Assembly (NCBI GenBank): GCA_003551405.1
Contig: PUMO01000012.1
Coordinates: 1 to 7,972 of the forward strand
Source of the DNA: Mollicutes bacterium
GTDB taxonomy: Bacteria; Bacillota_I; Bacilli_A; Izemoplasmatales; Izemoplasmataceae
Direction of reading: 5' to 3'
DNA: 7,972 bases
Part shown: positions 1 to 5,368 of the stretch, piece by piece
Layout of the letters: each line of letters opens with the position of its first letter
Position numbering within the stretch: the stretch's first letter is position 1
Translations under genes and position numbers: made by a program
The notes under the pieces: generated by a model
What the model was told of the DNA's origin: nothing
Database searches by the model: none
The model's input: only the letters and a program-made list of their open reading frames with translations

Positions 1-5
1 AAACA

Positions 6-944
6 ATGGATGCACTTCTAAAGCGACATGTTGATGATTATAAGGCAATCGATGTGACCACATATAAAGCAATGCGGAAACACCATTTCGCGCACCTTAA
101 CGAAGACTTGTCGTTTTTGGATGGCTATGAAACCATGGTGTTGATGGCGCTTTCTTATCCCAAAAGTCGCGTAAAATATAAAGGCAAGGGCTATGGATAC
201 GTCAGTCGCTATGCACACGGTAGTGATTATCACACCATTTTTCGCCGCAAACTTAAAACCATCACCGATGCCCTTGCTTCACGGGGATATAAAACCTGGG
301 CTGATGCGGACATTTCCCCTGTTGATGAACGGTTTGCGGCCTATTTGAGCGGTCTAGGGTATATAGGACATAACCGCTTTTTGATTCATCCGTCTTTTGG
401 GACCCACCTGTATCTCGCAGTCATGCTGATTGATGCACCCCTTAAAACAACTGCCTATGCGCTTGATAGTTGCGCAGATTGCACCCGGTGCATTGACGCG
501 TGTCCCACGGATGCCCTTGAAAAAGGTGGTTATCACGTTGAGCGCTGCTTATCACAGCGCACACAAGTAAAAAGATCACTTGATATTGAAGAAATTCGCT
601 CAATTGATCACTATGTGTTTGGCTGTGATATCTGCCAGATTGTCTGTCCAAAAAACCGTGCAATCACACCGGTGCACCGCAGTGCCTTTTTATCCGATGA
701 TGCGGCGCAACTTCATTTAAAAACACTGCTTTCCATGTCAAACAAGCAATTTCAGAAACATTACGGTCACTACGCCTTTGCGTGGCGCGGTGCGAGCATT
801 CTTAAACGCAATGCGCTTGCGATTTTATTTAATCAAAAAGACCCTGAAGTGTTTGATTATGCCCGGCGCATCAAGGCTACATATCCTGACACGCACTGGT
901 TAAAAGCAACCATACAAACTCTATTGAACGAGGAAAAATCATGA
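6..944 (+). CDS. queG: Epoxyqueuosine reductase, QueG family (possibly 5'-truncated by the window)
   Basis: This is a cobalamin-dependent iron-sulfur enzyme family that reduces epoxyqueuosine to queuosine at tRNA position 34, the last step of queuosine synthesis; it is cytosolic. Visible support is a first 4Fe-4S motif C156-x2-C159-x2-C162-x3-C166-P and a second cluster motif C207-x2-C210-x3-C214-P, preceded by the family-typical segment SGLGYIGHNRFLIHP around residues 114-128. The N-terminus is short and divergent: QueG proteins usually have some 40 more residues before the 'GYETMVLMALSYP' strand. The ATG lies only 6 nt into the window, so the true start may be upstream and no ribosome binding site can be judged. 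The stop overlaps the next start by 4 nt (ATGA), so the two genes are probably translationally coupled. The family call is firm; activity is inferred. Confidence 0.88.
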   Translation: MDALLKRHVDDYKAIDVTTYKAMRKHHFAHLNEDLSFLDGYETMVLMALSYPKSRVKYKGKGYGYVSRYAHGSDYHTIFRRKLKTITDALASRGYKTWADADISPVDERFAAYLSGLGYIGHNRFLIHPSFGTHLYLAVMLIDAPLKTTAYALDSCADCTRCIDACPTDALEKGGYHVERCLSQRTQVKRSLDIEEIRSIDHYVFGCDICQIVCPKNRAITPVHRSAFLSDDAAQLHLKTLLSMSNKQFQKHYGHYAFAWRGASILKRNALAILFNQKDPEVFDYARRIKATYPDTHWLKATIQTLLNEEKS

Positions 945-1453
945 TACATATTGTATTATATGAACCGGAAATCCCACAAAATACAGGCAATATCATGCGC
1001 ATCTGTGTTGCCTTTAACATGAAACTGCATTTAATCGAACCGCTCGGTTTTTCGCTGAATGAAAAACAAATCCGCCGCAGTAACGTCAACTATACTGCCG
1101 AGGCGGACGTTACGGTGCATACCACACTGGATGATTTCATGGCGTCATATCAGGGACGCATTTACATTTTCTCACGCTATGGTGAAACCGCGCCAGGCGC
1201 TGCCGATTTGACCGATGATACCGAGGATGTCTATTTGCTTTTTGGCAGTGAATCGGCGGGGTACCCAAATGCATTCTTAAAAGCGCATAAGGACAAATTG
1301 TTGCGTATTCCCATGCATGATGCGATGCGCAGTTTGAACCTGGCCAATACGGTGGCGATGGGCGCCTATGAAGCAAGCCGCCAAAAAGCATTTAAGGGGC
1401 TTAGCGAAGCAGAACCCACTGCACAAAAAGGTCCCAATTATTTAGACAGCTAA
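941..1453 (+). CDS. trmL: tRNA (cytidine(34)-2'-O)-methyltransferase, TrmL
   Basis: This is a SPOUT-class methyltransferase of about the usual TrmL length (170 aa). The family 2'-O-methylates the wobble nucleotide of tRNA-Leu isoacceptors using S-adenosylmethionine. Family landmarks are the N-terminal strand and motif IVLYEPEIPQNTGNIMR (residues 4-20), the central FGSESAGYP motif, and the C-terminal knot region RIPM...RSLNLANTVAMGAYEASRQ that forms the SAM-binding trefoil knot. The start is set by the 4-nt overlap with queG and an AGGA element about 7 nt upstream. It follows another wobble-position enzyme, so the operon groups anticodon position-34 modification. The last 15 or so residues are a hydrophilic tail with no recognised role. 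Function is assigned from the family and not tested here. Confidence 0.93.
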   Translation: MIHIVLYEPEIPQNTGNIMRICVAFNMKLHLIEPLGFSLNEKQIRRSNVNYTAEADVTVHTTLDDFMASYQGRIYIFSRYGETAPGAADLTDDTEDVYLLFGSESAGYPNAFLKAHKDKLLRIPMHDAMRSLNLANTVAMGAYEASRQKAFKGLSEAEPTAQKGPNYLDS

Positions 1454-1481
1454 AATTTACAACACCAAGGACGTGGTTTCC

Positions 1482-2006
1482 ATGTACAAGGTCAATGACC
1501 GCATTGTCATTCACAGTTATAAACATGACGAGCATTTACACCGCATTTGGACCAAAGCCCGTGTGATTGCCCATGATGATAAAAAAATCATTGTGGCCAA
1601 CAAGCGCACCAGGGTCATTGAGTCCAATGGGCGTTTTTGGCATACCCGTGAACCGTCCGTGACATGGTTTTTTAAAGACCACTGGTTCAACGTAATTGGA
1701 ATTTTAAGACAACATGGCGTTTATTATTATTGCAATATCGCCAGTCCCTATGTCTTAGATGATGAAGCGCTTAAATATATTGATTATGACCTGGATATCA
1801 AAGTCTTTCCCGATTATACCTACCGCGTGCTTGACCGCGGAGAATATAATACCCACAAGGAAAAAATGCGGTATCCCAAAAAGCTTCAGGATATTTTGGA
1901 AGCGGAACTTTCCAAACTGAAACGCATGATTGAAAATAAACAAGGCCCCTTTGCGCCGGATGCAGTCCGTGACTATTATCAAACCTTTAAACGGCTTAAA
2001 AAATAA
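1482..2006 (+). CDS. ntdP: NtdP-like nucleoside tri-/diphosphatase, DUF402 family
   Basis: This is a soluble DUF402 protein close in length and sequence to the Bacilli NtdP/YgaC group, which hydrolyses nucleoside tri- and diphosphates. Family features are VIHSYKHD near the N-terminus, WHTREPSVTWFFKDHWFNVIG in the middle, GVYYYCNIASPYVLDDEALKYIDYDLDIKVFPD, and KGPFAPD-like residues (QGPFAPDAV) near the C-terminus. A GTG at 1473 is in frame, but the AAGGA at 1467-1471 lies only 1 nt before it and 10 nt before the ATG at 1482. MYKVNDRIVIHSYKH also matches the family N-terminus, so I prefer 1482. The gene follows trmL by 28 nt and is probably the last gene of that operon, since an intrinsic terminator includes its stop codon. 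Physiological substrate preference cannot be read from sequence. Confidence 0.85.
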   Translation: MYKVNDRIVIHSYKHDEHLHRIWTKARVIAHDDKKIIVANKRTRVIESNGRFWHTREPSVTWFFKDHWFNVIGILRQHGVYYYCNIASPYVLDDEALKYIDYDLDIKVFPDYTYRVLDRGEYNTHKEKMRYPKKLQDILEAELSKLKRMIENKQGPFAPDAVRDYYQTFKRLKK

Positions 2007-2016
2007 GTCGTTTTTT
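1989..2016 (+). terminator. Intrinsic terminator of the queG-trmL-ntdP operon
   Basis: The arms 1989-1998 (AAACGGCTTA) and 2004-2013 (TAAGTCGTTT) pair over 10 bp with one G-T wobble around a 5-A loop, followed by T residues to 2016. The hairpin overlaps the ntdP stop codon (2004-2006). The stem is only moderately GC-rich. Confidence 0.7.
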
Positions 2017-2209
2017 ATTGCTTCGCCAAAATCATGATTGTAAAATCCAAACAAAATAAGATAATCCCTTAAAAATATTTGCCCGGCCATAACAGGCCTG
2101 TTCGCTTTACCTTGGAAGATGGCGTTGTAAGTTGAAAACAAAAAGCCATCACATTTGACGTGGCATCGCAGTCACTAAAACCGGTGGCCGCTTGGTGGCA
2201 GGATTGCTT

Positions 2210-2256
2210 AAACTTTCACCTATTTTTACTGCGTTCGCAGGGTTGGAAGTTTTTTT
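2210..2256 (+). terminator. Possible compound terminator hairpin
   Basis: AAACTT (2210-2215) pairs with AAGTTT (2247-2252), and the helix continues inward with a T-G wobble, a C-G and an A-T pair. It encloses an inner hairpin CTGC-GTTC-GCAG (2229-2240). A run of seven T residues (2250-2256) follows. No promoter for a transcript ending here was identified, so this is tentative. Confidence 0.35.
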
Positions 2257-2261
2257 CGATT

Positions 2262-2296
2262 GTATTGATTTTCATGATTGTACAAGAAATCAATAC
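2262..2296. repeat. 10-bp perfect inverted repeat
   Basis: GTATTGATTT (2262-2271) and AAATCAATAC (2287-2296) are perfect reverse complements separated by 15 nt. A second small hairpin, CTGAG-CGAA-CTCAG (2296-2309), follows at once. They may be RNA structure or an operator; no T tract follows. Confidence 0.5.
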
Positions 2297-2338
2297 TGAG
2301 CGAACTCAGAAAACGTCGTCATAAGTGCAGCCGCGACG

Positions 2339-2365
2339 ACAACAGGAACGGTCCGGTTGTTTTTT
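2339..2365 (+). terminator. Probable intrinsic terminator upstream of the response regulator
   Basis: The arms 2339-2347 (ACAACAGGA) and 2352-2360 (TCCGGTTGT) pair with one mismatch around a 4-nt loop, and six T residues (2360-2365) follow. Just upstream, GTCGTC (2315-2320) could pair with GACGAC (2335-2340) and would take up the first two bases of the terminator arm, so an alternative fold is possible. It ends some 30 nt before the response-regulator -10 element. Confidence 0.5.
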
Positions 2366-2370
2366 GTGTG

Positions 2371-2403
2371 TTATCCCCCGGGGTAAATGGTTTGTGATAT
2401 GAT
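2371..2403 (+). promoter_or_regulatory. Promoter of the response regulator with a GC palindrome in the -35 region
   Basis: TGA-TATGAT (2395-2403) is an extended -10 element, and no good -35 hexamer lies 16-18 nt upstream. The predicted transcript start, near 2410, would leave a leader of only about 11 nt. The expected -35 position falls inside TTATCCCCCGGGGTAA (2371-2386), whose core CCCCGGGG (2376-2383) is palindromic. A short C/G tract flanked by TA is reminiscent of CsoR-type copper-repressor operators. The operator idea is inference only. Confidence 0.4.
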
Positions 2404-2420
2404 GAATATGAGGTGATTGC

Positions 2421-3092
2421 GTGAACATACTGTTGCTTGAAGATGAAAAGAAAATCAATGACATGCTGAGTTTGTATCTTAGGCAAGATGGGCATACGGT
2501 TGAAAGTTTTACACGTGCTGAGGCGGCACTTGATGCCTTTAAAGCGGATGTGTTTCAAGTGGTGATCAGTGATTTGATGCTCTTTGGGATGCAAGGGGAA
2601 ACGTTTATTAAGAAAATCCGTGAAATTAGCGATGTTTATATCGTTGTTTTAACAGCAAAAACCGCTCAAGAATCCAAACTGTCGTTGCTTGATGAAGGGG
2701 TGGACGATTATATTGCTAAACCCTTTTCCATGAAAGAAGTCCAACTTAAACTGCGCAACATTGAAAAGCGTCTTGAACGCCAAGAGACGAAACGGTTTTC
2801 CTTTGAAGGCAATACTTACACGCTTAAAACACCCTCCAACATTATTATGAAGGACGATGATACCATTGATTTTAACAGCACTCAGGCGTGCGTTGCCCGT
2901 GTTTTAATGGACCATGCCATGTAGACGTTCTCACGCGAACAAATCATTGCCCATTGTCTTAGTGAAAGCGAAGCCTTTGACAGAATTGTGGATACATATA
3001 TTAAGGATTTGCGGAAAAAGTTTGAAAATAAATCAATTATTGAAACCGTATATGGGGCGGGCTATAGATTCAGAGGGGTTCGATATGATTAA
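2421..3092 (+). pseudogene. OmpR-family response regulator interrupted by an in-frame TAG
   Basis: This two-component response regulator has a receiver domain followed by an OmpR/PhoB-type winged-helix DNA-binding domain. The GTG start has AGGTG (2411-2415) at ideal distance. Receiver residues are present: acidic pocket E7/D8, phosphoacceptor D51, T78 and K100 (IAKPF). The residue after the phosphoacceptor motif is unusual, LMLFGMQG where LMLPGMxG is usual. Codon 168 is TAG (2922-2924). Beyond it the same frame continues without another lesion as TFSREQII, then IVDTYIKDLRKKFE and TVYGAGYRFRGV, the canonical recognition-helix and wing end of the family, to TAA at 3090-3092. The intact product would be 223 aa, of normal length. 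The restored 3' end overlaps the kinase start by 8 nt, as in many two-component operons. As written, the product lacks most of its DNA-binding domain. A real nonsense mutation, a sequencing error or readthrough are all possible. Confidence 0.85.
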
Positions 3093-4307
3093 TCTTTTGC
3101 GTTATCTTCATAACAATGTCTCGCGCTCATTCAAATGGATATTCACGGTGCTGTTCATTGTCATCAATGTTTTTATCGTTTTGGCCAATACTGTCTACAT
3201 CAATACAACGATGGATGATCAAAATGCATCGCTTGTGGATATGGTGCATCATTTGACCCGTTATACGGACCAAGCGACGGTGGTGACATATCTGGAACAC
3301 TATGGGCACACCCATGATGTGCGGCTGGATTATCAATCAGAAGATGGTCATTATTCCCATATCACCCAGAATCCTCCACAAGACGGAGAAACGTTTACCA
3401 TCAATGTTGAAGGGGAAGAAGCCACATTGGTTGTGGACAATGCCCGAAGCAATCTTTTCATGACGAACCTTGCATATCTTCTTACCATTAATGCGGCGCT
3501 TGTCATGCTTTATGTCGGCTTACTGATTGTGTTTCACAGGCGGATACGGGAACAAAATAATAAAATCATTGATGATGTGACGCAGCTGCAAACCAATATT
3601 GGAACCATTGAATTCAGTGGCGTCTACACGTTTGAAGAGTTTTCCCGCATTGAATCAGCGTTTGAAAAGACCATCAATAATTTGGAACGGTTGAAGGCCC
3701 GGCACAAAAAACAAATCCAATCCCTCGCGCATGATATCAAAACGCCACTGACGATCATCAACGGCATGAGTGAAGGCATTGTCGAAGGACGCCTTGAACC
3801 CACAGAAGAAATGAAACAATCCTTGAAAGAAGAAATTGATCAGATCAGTTCGCTTATAGAAACCATCATTGAAGACCCTTCACAAACGCCCTTTGAAACG
3901 ATAAACCTATCCGATGTGGTGCGAAAAGCGATTGAACGCAACCGCGTCGTGTTCGAACAAAAAGGCGTGGCACTTTATTACGATATCGCCCGTGATGTCA
4001 ATGTGGTGGGCAATCGCGACGATTTGCGCCGCGTGATGGACCATCTTTTACAAAACAGCCTTACACATACCCCGCGTGGTAAAAGTGTTTATGTCACGCT
4101 CACCACGTCTTATATGCGCATCATTGATGAAGGCGAAGGCATGGACGCTTCTACACTGGATGCTGTTTTGACAAGCAAACAAGCCAGTCCGGTTCAGGCA
4201 TTGGTCTTCAGATTGTCAAAGCCATCACGGACGTCCATCACTTCACGGTGACGATTGATTCAAAGAAAAATCAAGGAACATCCGTGACGTTGAACTTTGA
4301 TTCATAA
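3085..4307 (+). pseudogene. Membrane sensor histidine kinase with a -1 frameshift before its last catalytic box
   Basis: This is the partner kinase of the preceding regulator. The ATG at 3085 follows AGAGGGG (3072-3078) by 6 nt; the frame also reads upstream to 2914, but that segment is the regulator's 3' end out of frame. Layout: transmembrane helix about 18-38, an extracytoplasmic sensor of roughly 87 residues, a second helix about 129-150, a dimerisation domain with H-box SLAHDIKTPLT (phospho-acceptor H216), N-box HLLQNSLTH (N324) and G1 box IIDEGEGMD (D348). The frame then goes wrong and stops at 4249-4251 (388 aa). In the -1 frame the sequence reads FDKQTSQSGSGIGLQIV and on to a normal end at TAA 4305-4307. 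This is exactly the F-box and G2 box expected, so one T appears missing from the TTTT run at 4166-4169. The repaired protein would be 407 aa. The sensor is rich in histidine (HH, EHYGHTH, GHYSH), which would suit a metal sensor. Confidence 0.85.
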
Positions 4308-4332
4308 TTGGTTCATATTATTTGTGTATCCT
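4300..4332 (+). promoter_or_regulatory. Putative response-regulator-activated promoter of the first SHOCT gene
   Basis: ATTCATAATT (4300-4309) and TTCATA (4312-4317) make a direct repeat TTCATA-N5-TTCATA with 11-bp period, followed by GTGTATCCT with a -10-like hexamer TATCCT at 4327-4332. There is no consensus -35, as is usual for promoters activated by OmpR-family regulators binding there. The first box overlaps the kinase stop codon. The same arrangement recurs, at identical spacing, before the gene at 5033. Confidence 0.6.
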
Positions 4333-4350
4333 CTATATAGAGGTGATACA

Positions 4351-4665
4351 AAGAATAAATTAATCGCAACACTTTTGAGTGTTCTCATCATTTCCATCGT
4401 GGCGTATGGCGCCATGTTGTTATTTGGTGTTGTGCCAATAGAAACAGAATACGGTTATTGGCACCATGGTCGTGGATTTGCATGGCACGGTATTGGCATG
4501 GGACTATTTTGGATTGTCATTATCATCGTTGGCATGATGTTTTTCAATGAATCCAACAAATCTGAGTCAAAAAGTGCCATGGATACTCTTAAGCAACGCT
4601 ACGCGCGCGGAGAGATTGACAAGGATACATATAATAAAATGCGTGAAACATTGGAGAATGATTAA
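4351..4665 (+). CDS. Small SHOCT-domain membrane protein; expected start codon reads AAG
   Basis: The 104-residue frame has a transmembrane helix (about 5-26), a short His/Trp/Gly-rich loop YWHHGRGFAWHGIGMG (about 36-51), a second helix (about 52-65) and a C-terminal SHOCT domain (about 77-104: LKQRYARGEIDKDTYNKM). SHOCT is a short domain found at the end of many small membrane proteins; its molecular role is not settled. Similar small two-helix proteins often sit beside copper genes (general knowledge). The ribosome site AGAGGTGAT (4339-4347) is strong. In the genes at 2421 and 5033 the start lies exactly 10 nt after the first base of AGGTG; here that codon (4351) is AAG, which is not a usable start. 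Alternatives are TTG 4297 and GTG 4324 (no ribosome site, upstream of the predicted transcript start), TTG 4375 or ATG inside the first helix. I infer a lost ATG. Confidence 0.72.
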   Translation, partial: KNKLIATLLSVLIISIVAYGAMLLFGVVPIETEYGYWHHGRGFAWHGIGMGLFWIVIIIVGMMFFNESNKSESKSAMDTLKQRYARGEIDKDTYNKMRETLEND

Positions 4666-4833
4666 AAATGTGGATATTTTTGATTGGTTTTATTGTCATC
4701 GCTATGATGGTTTTCAGTGAATCGAGCACACCCCGGTCCAATAATGCCAAAGAAACCATCAAGCAACGCTATGCGCGCGGAGAGATCGACAAGGACACTT
4801 ACAATAAAATGCGCTCGACACTCGAGAATGATT
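4591..4833 (+). repeat. Tandem duplication of the SHOCT-coding segment
   Basis: The 73-nt segments 4591-4663 and 4761-4833, offset by 170 nt, match at 62 of 73 positions by my count. Most differences are silent: the encoded 24 residues from KQRYARGEIDK to the C-terminal LEND differ at one position (E versus S). This indicates duplication followed by selection on the protein, or a recent copy. Confidence 0.85.
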
Positions 4834-4835
4834 GA
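4668..4835 (+). CDS. 55-aa SHOCT-domain membrane peptide
   Basis: ATG at 4668, TGA at 4833-4835, 2 nt after the stop of the preceding gene. The product starts MWIFLIGFIVIAMMVFSES, a single transmembrane helix (about 2-16), followed by a short linker and a SHOCT domain IKQRYARGEIDKDTYNKM ending in TLEND. The SHOCT tail is almost identical to that of the preceding gene, including the terminal LEND. A GGAG at 4653-4656 lies 11 nt before the start, inside the upstream gene, so translational coupling is likely. It looks like a partial copy of the neighbouring gene keeping only the second helix and SHOCT domain. A longer open frame in this stretch (4717-5028) is a different frame and is not a gene. 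The function is unknown; a partner or modulator of the neighbour is a guess. Confidence 0.8.
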   Translation: MWIFLIGFIVIAMMVFSESSTPRSNNAKETIKQRYARGEIDKDTYNKMRSTLEND

Positions 4836-4903
4836 TAGGTTTTTATGTGTGATGCATCCTATTTATGAAATAAACAAGCATAAGAGCGCGCAGTTTCCTA
4901 CCC

Positions 4904-4936
4904 TGCACAGCCCCCCGCTTAAAGGTGGGCTGTGCA
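4904..4936. repeat. Perfect 10-bp GC-rich hairpin
   Basis: TGCACAGCCC (4904-4913) and GGGCTGTGCA (4927-4936) are perfect reverse complements around a 13-nt loop that can add two further C-G pairs after one mismatch. No T tract follows, so it is a poor intrinsic terminator. It lies in the 197-nt gap between the SHOCT pair and the next promoter. A REP-like or IS200/IS605-related palindrome is possible, but no transposase is nearby. Confidence 0.55.
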
Positions 4937-4980
4937 CGCATGCAGTGGAGAATACCATATTATATTCACCATTTATCGGC

Positions 4981-5013
4981 ATTCATAATTCATTCACAAA
5001 GTCAGTGTATGAT
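4981..5013 (+). promoter_or_regulatory. Putative response-regulator-activated promoter of the 5033-cueP operon
   Basis: ATTCATAATT (4981-4990) and TTCACA (4993-4998) form a TTCATA-N5-TTCACA direct repeat with 11-bp period, then GTGTAT leading into the -10 hexamer TATGAT (5008-5013). The distances from the first box to GTGTAT (24 nt) and to the -10 (27 nt) are the same as in the promoter at 4300-4332. A leader of about 12 nt follows, carrying AGGTGATT. Confidence 0.62.
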
Positions 5014-5032
5014 TTATGCGTGAGGTGATTAC

Positions 5033-5368
5033 ATGAACCATAAAAAACTATTCACACGATTGATAAGTGTCATAGTTATAGGCGCGGCAATGCAAGCAAG
5101 CAGTCATTTACTTGGCAACATTGTTTTGGCTGGTGAACCAACGTGGCCTTGGGACCATCAAGCATTTTTTGTTTCATATGGGCTTTTTATGGGCTTTTTA
5201 TTTGTTCTGACATTTTTGGTCCGCAATCATTATGACACCAATGACGCGGCAGATGATGATAATCCATCTTCGCTTTTAAAACAGGCAAAAACAACCCTTT
5301 TAAATGGAAAGATTGGCCGTCAGACGCTTCAAATGATTCGCCCAAGTCTGGAACGTGAACGCTTATGA
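5033..5368 (+). CDS. Small two-helix membrane protein with degenerate SHOCT-like tail
   Basis: The 111-aa product starts at ATG 5033 behind GAGGTGATT (AGGTG first base 10 nt before the start). It has a basic N-terminus, a transmembrane helix at about 10-32, a short loop with WPWDH (about 38-42), a second helix at about 44-63 and a cytoplasmic tail. The last 33 residues (SSLLKQAKTTLLNGKIGRQTLQMIRPSL and end) have the SHOCT layout of L-x2-A-x3-L-x2-G-x-I-x4-L, but not the strong consensus of the two upstream proteins. I do not recognise a named family. It overlaps the cueP start by 4 nt (ATGA), so it is co-translated with a copper-binding protein and probably serves the same stress response. 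Confidence 0.8.
   Translation: MNHKKLFTRLISVIVIGAAMQASSHLLGNIVLAGEPTWPWDHQAFFVSYGLFMGFLFVLTFLVRNHYDTNDAADDDNPSSLLKQAKTTLLNGKIGRQTLQMIRPSLERERL

Larger units (their letters stand above)
2017..2420. other. About 400-bp intergenic region, structured, no convincing gene
   Basis: No frame here has a credible start, ribosome binding site and family match. One frame is open from about 2136 to 2321, but it begins after a stop, lacks a good start and resembles nothing I recognise. The region contains a perfect 12-bp palindrome AACAGGCCTGTT (2091-2102), a run of hairpins between 2210 and 2365, a GC palindrome at 2371-2386 and the promoter of the response regulator. An 11-mer, TCATGATTGTA, occurs at 2032 and again exactly 240 nt later at 2272. 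The clustered hairpins could be a leader RNA, a small RNA or remnant of a lost element. I see no match to a riboswitch, tmRNA, SRP RNA or RNase P RNA core. Confidence 0.5.

Noticed and set aside
1755..2141. 128-aa open frame on the - strand
   Set aside because: It lies mostly antisense to ntdP, crosses the operon terminator and resembles no protein family.
2136..2321. Open + strand frame in the intergenic region, possible transposase remnant
   Set aside because: It has no start codon with a ribosome site, no family match, and coincides with hairpin sequence.
2922..2924. TAG decoded as pyrrolysine or a genome-wide recoded stop
   Set aside because: cueP ends normally in TAG, response regulators are not known pyrrolysine proteins, and nothing in the window points to recoding.
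2914..3084. N-terminal extension of the kinase frame back to the ATG at 2914
   Set aside because: This stretch encodes the response-regulator C-terminus in another frame; the kinase has a good ribosome site and ATG at 3085 followed directly by its first membrane helix.
4160..4185. Programmed -1 ribosomal frameshift in the kinase
   Set aside because: No X-XXY-YYZ slippery heptamer is in frame at the shift point and no following stem-loop was evident; a missing T explains it more simply.
4717..5028. 103-aa open frame on the + strand
   Set aside because: It overlaps the 55-aa SHOCT gene in a different frame, has no family features and runs through the hairpin and the promoter.
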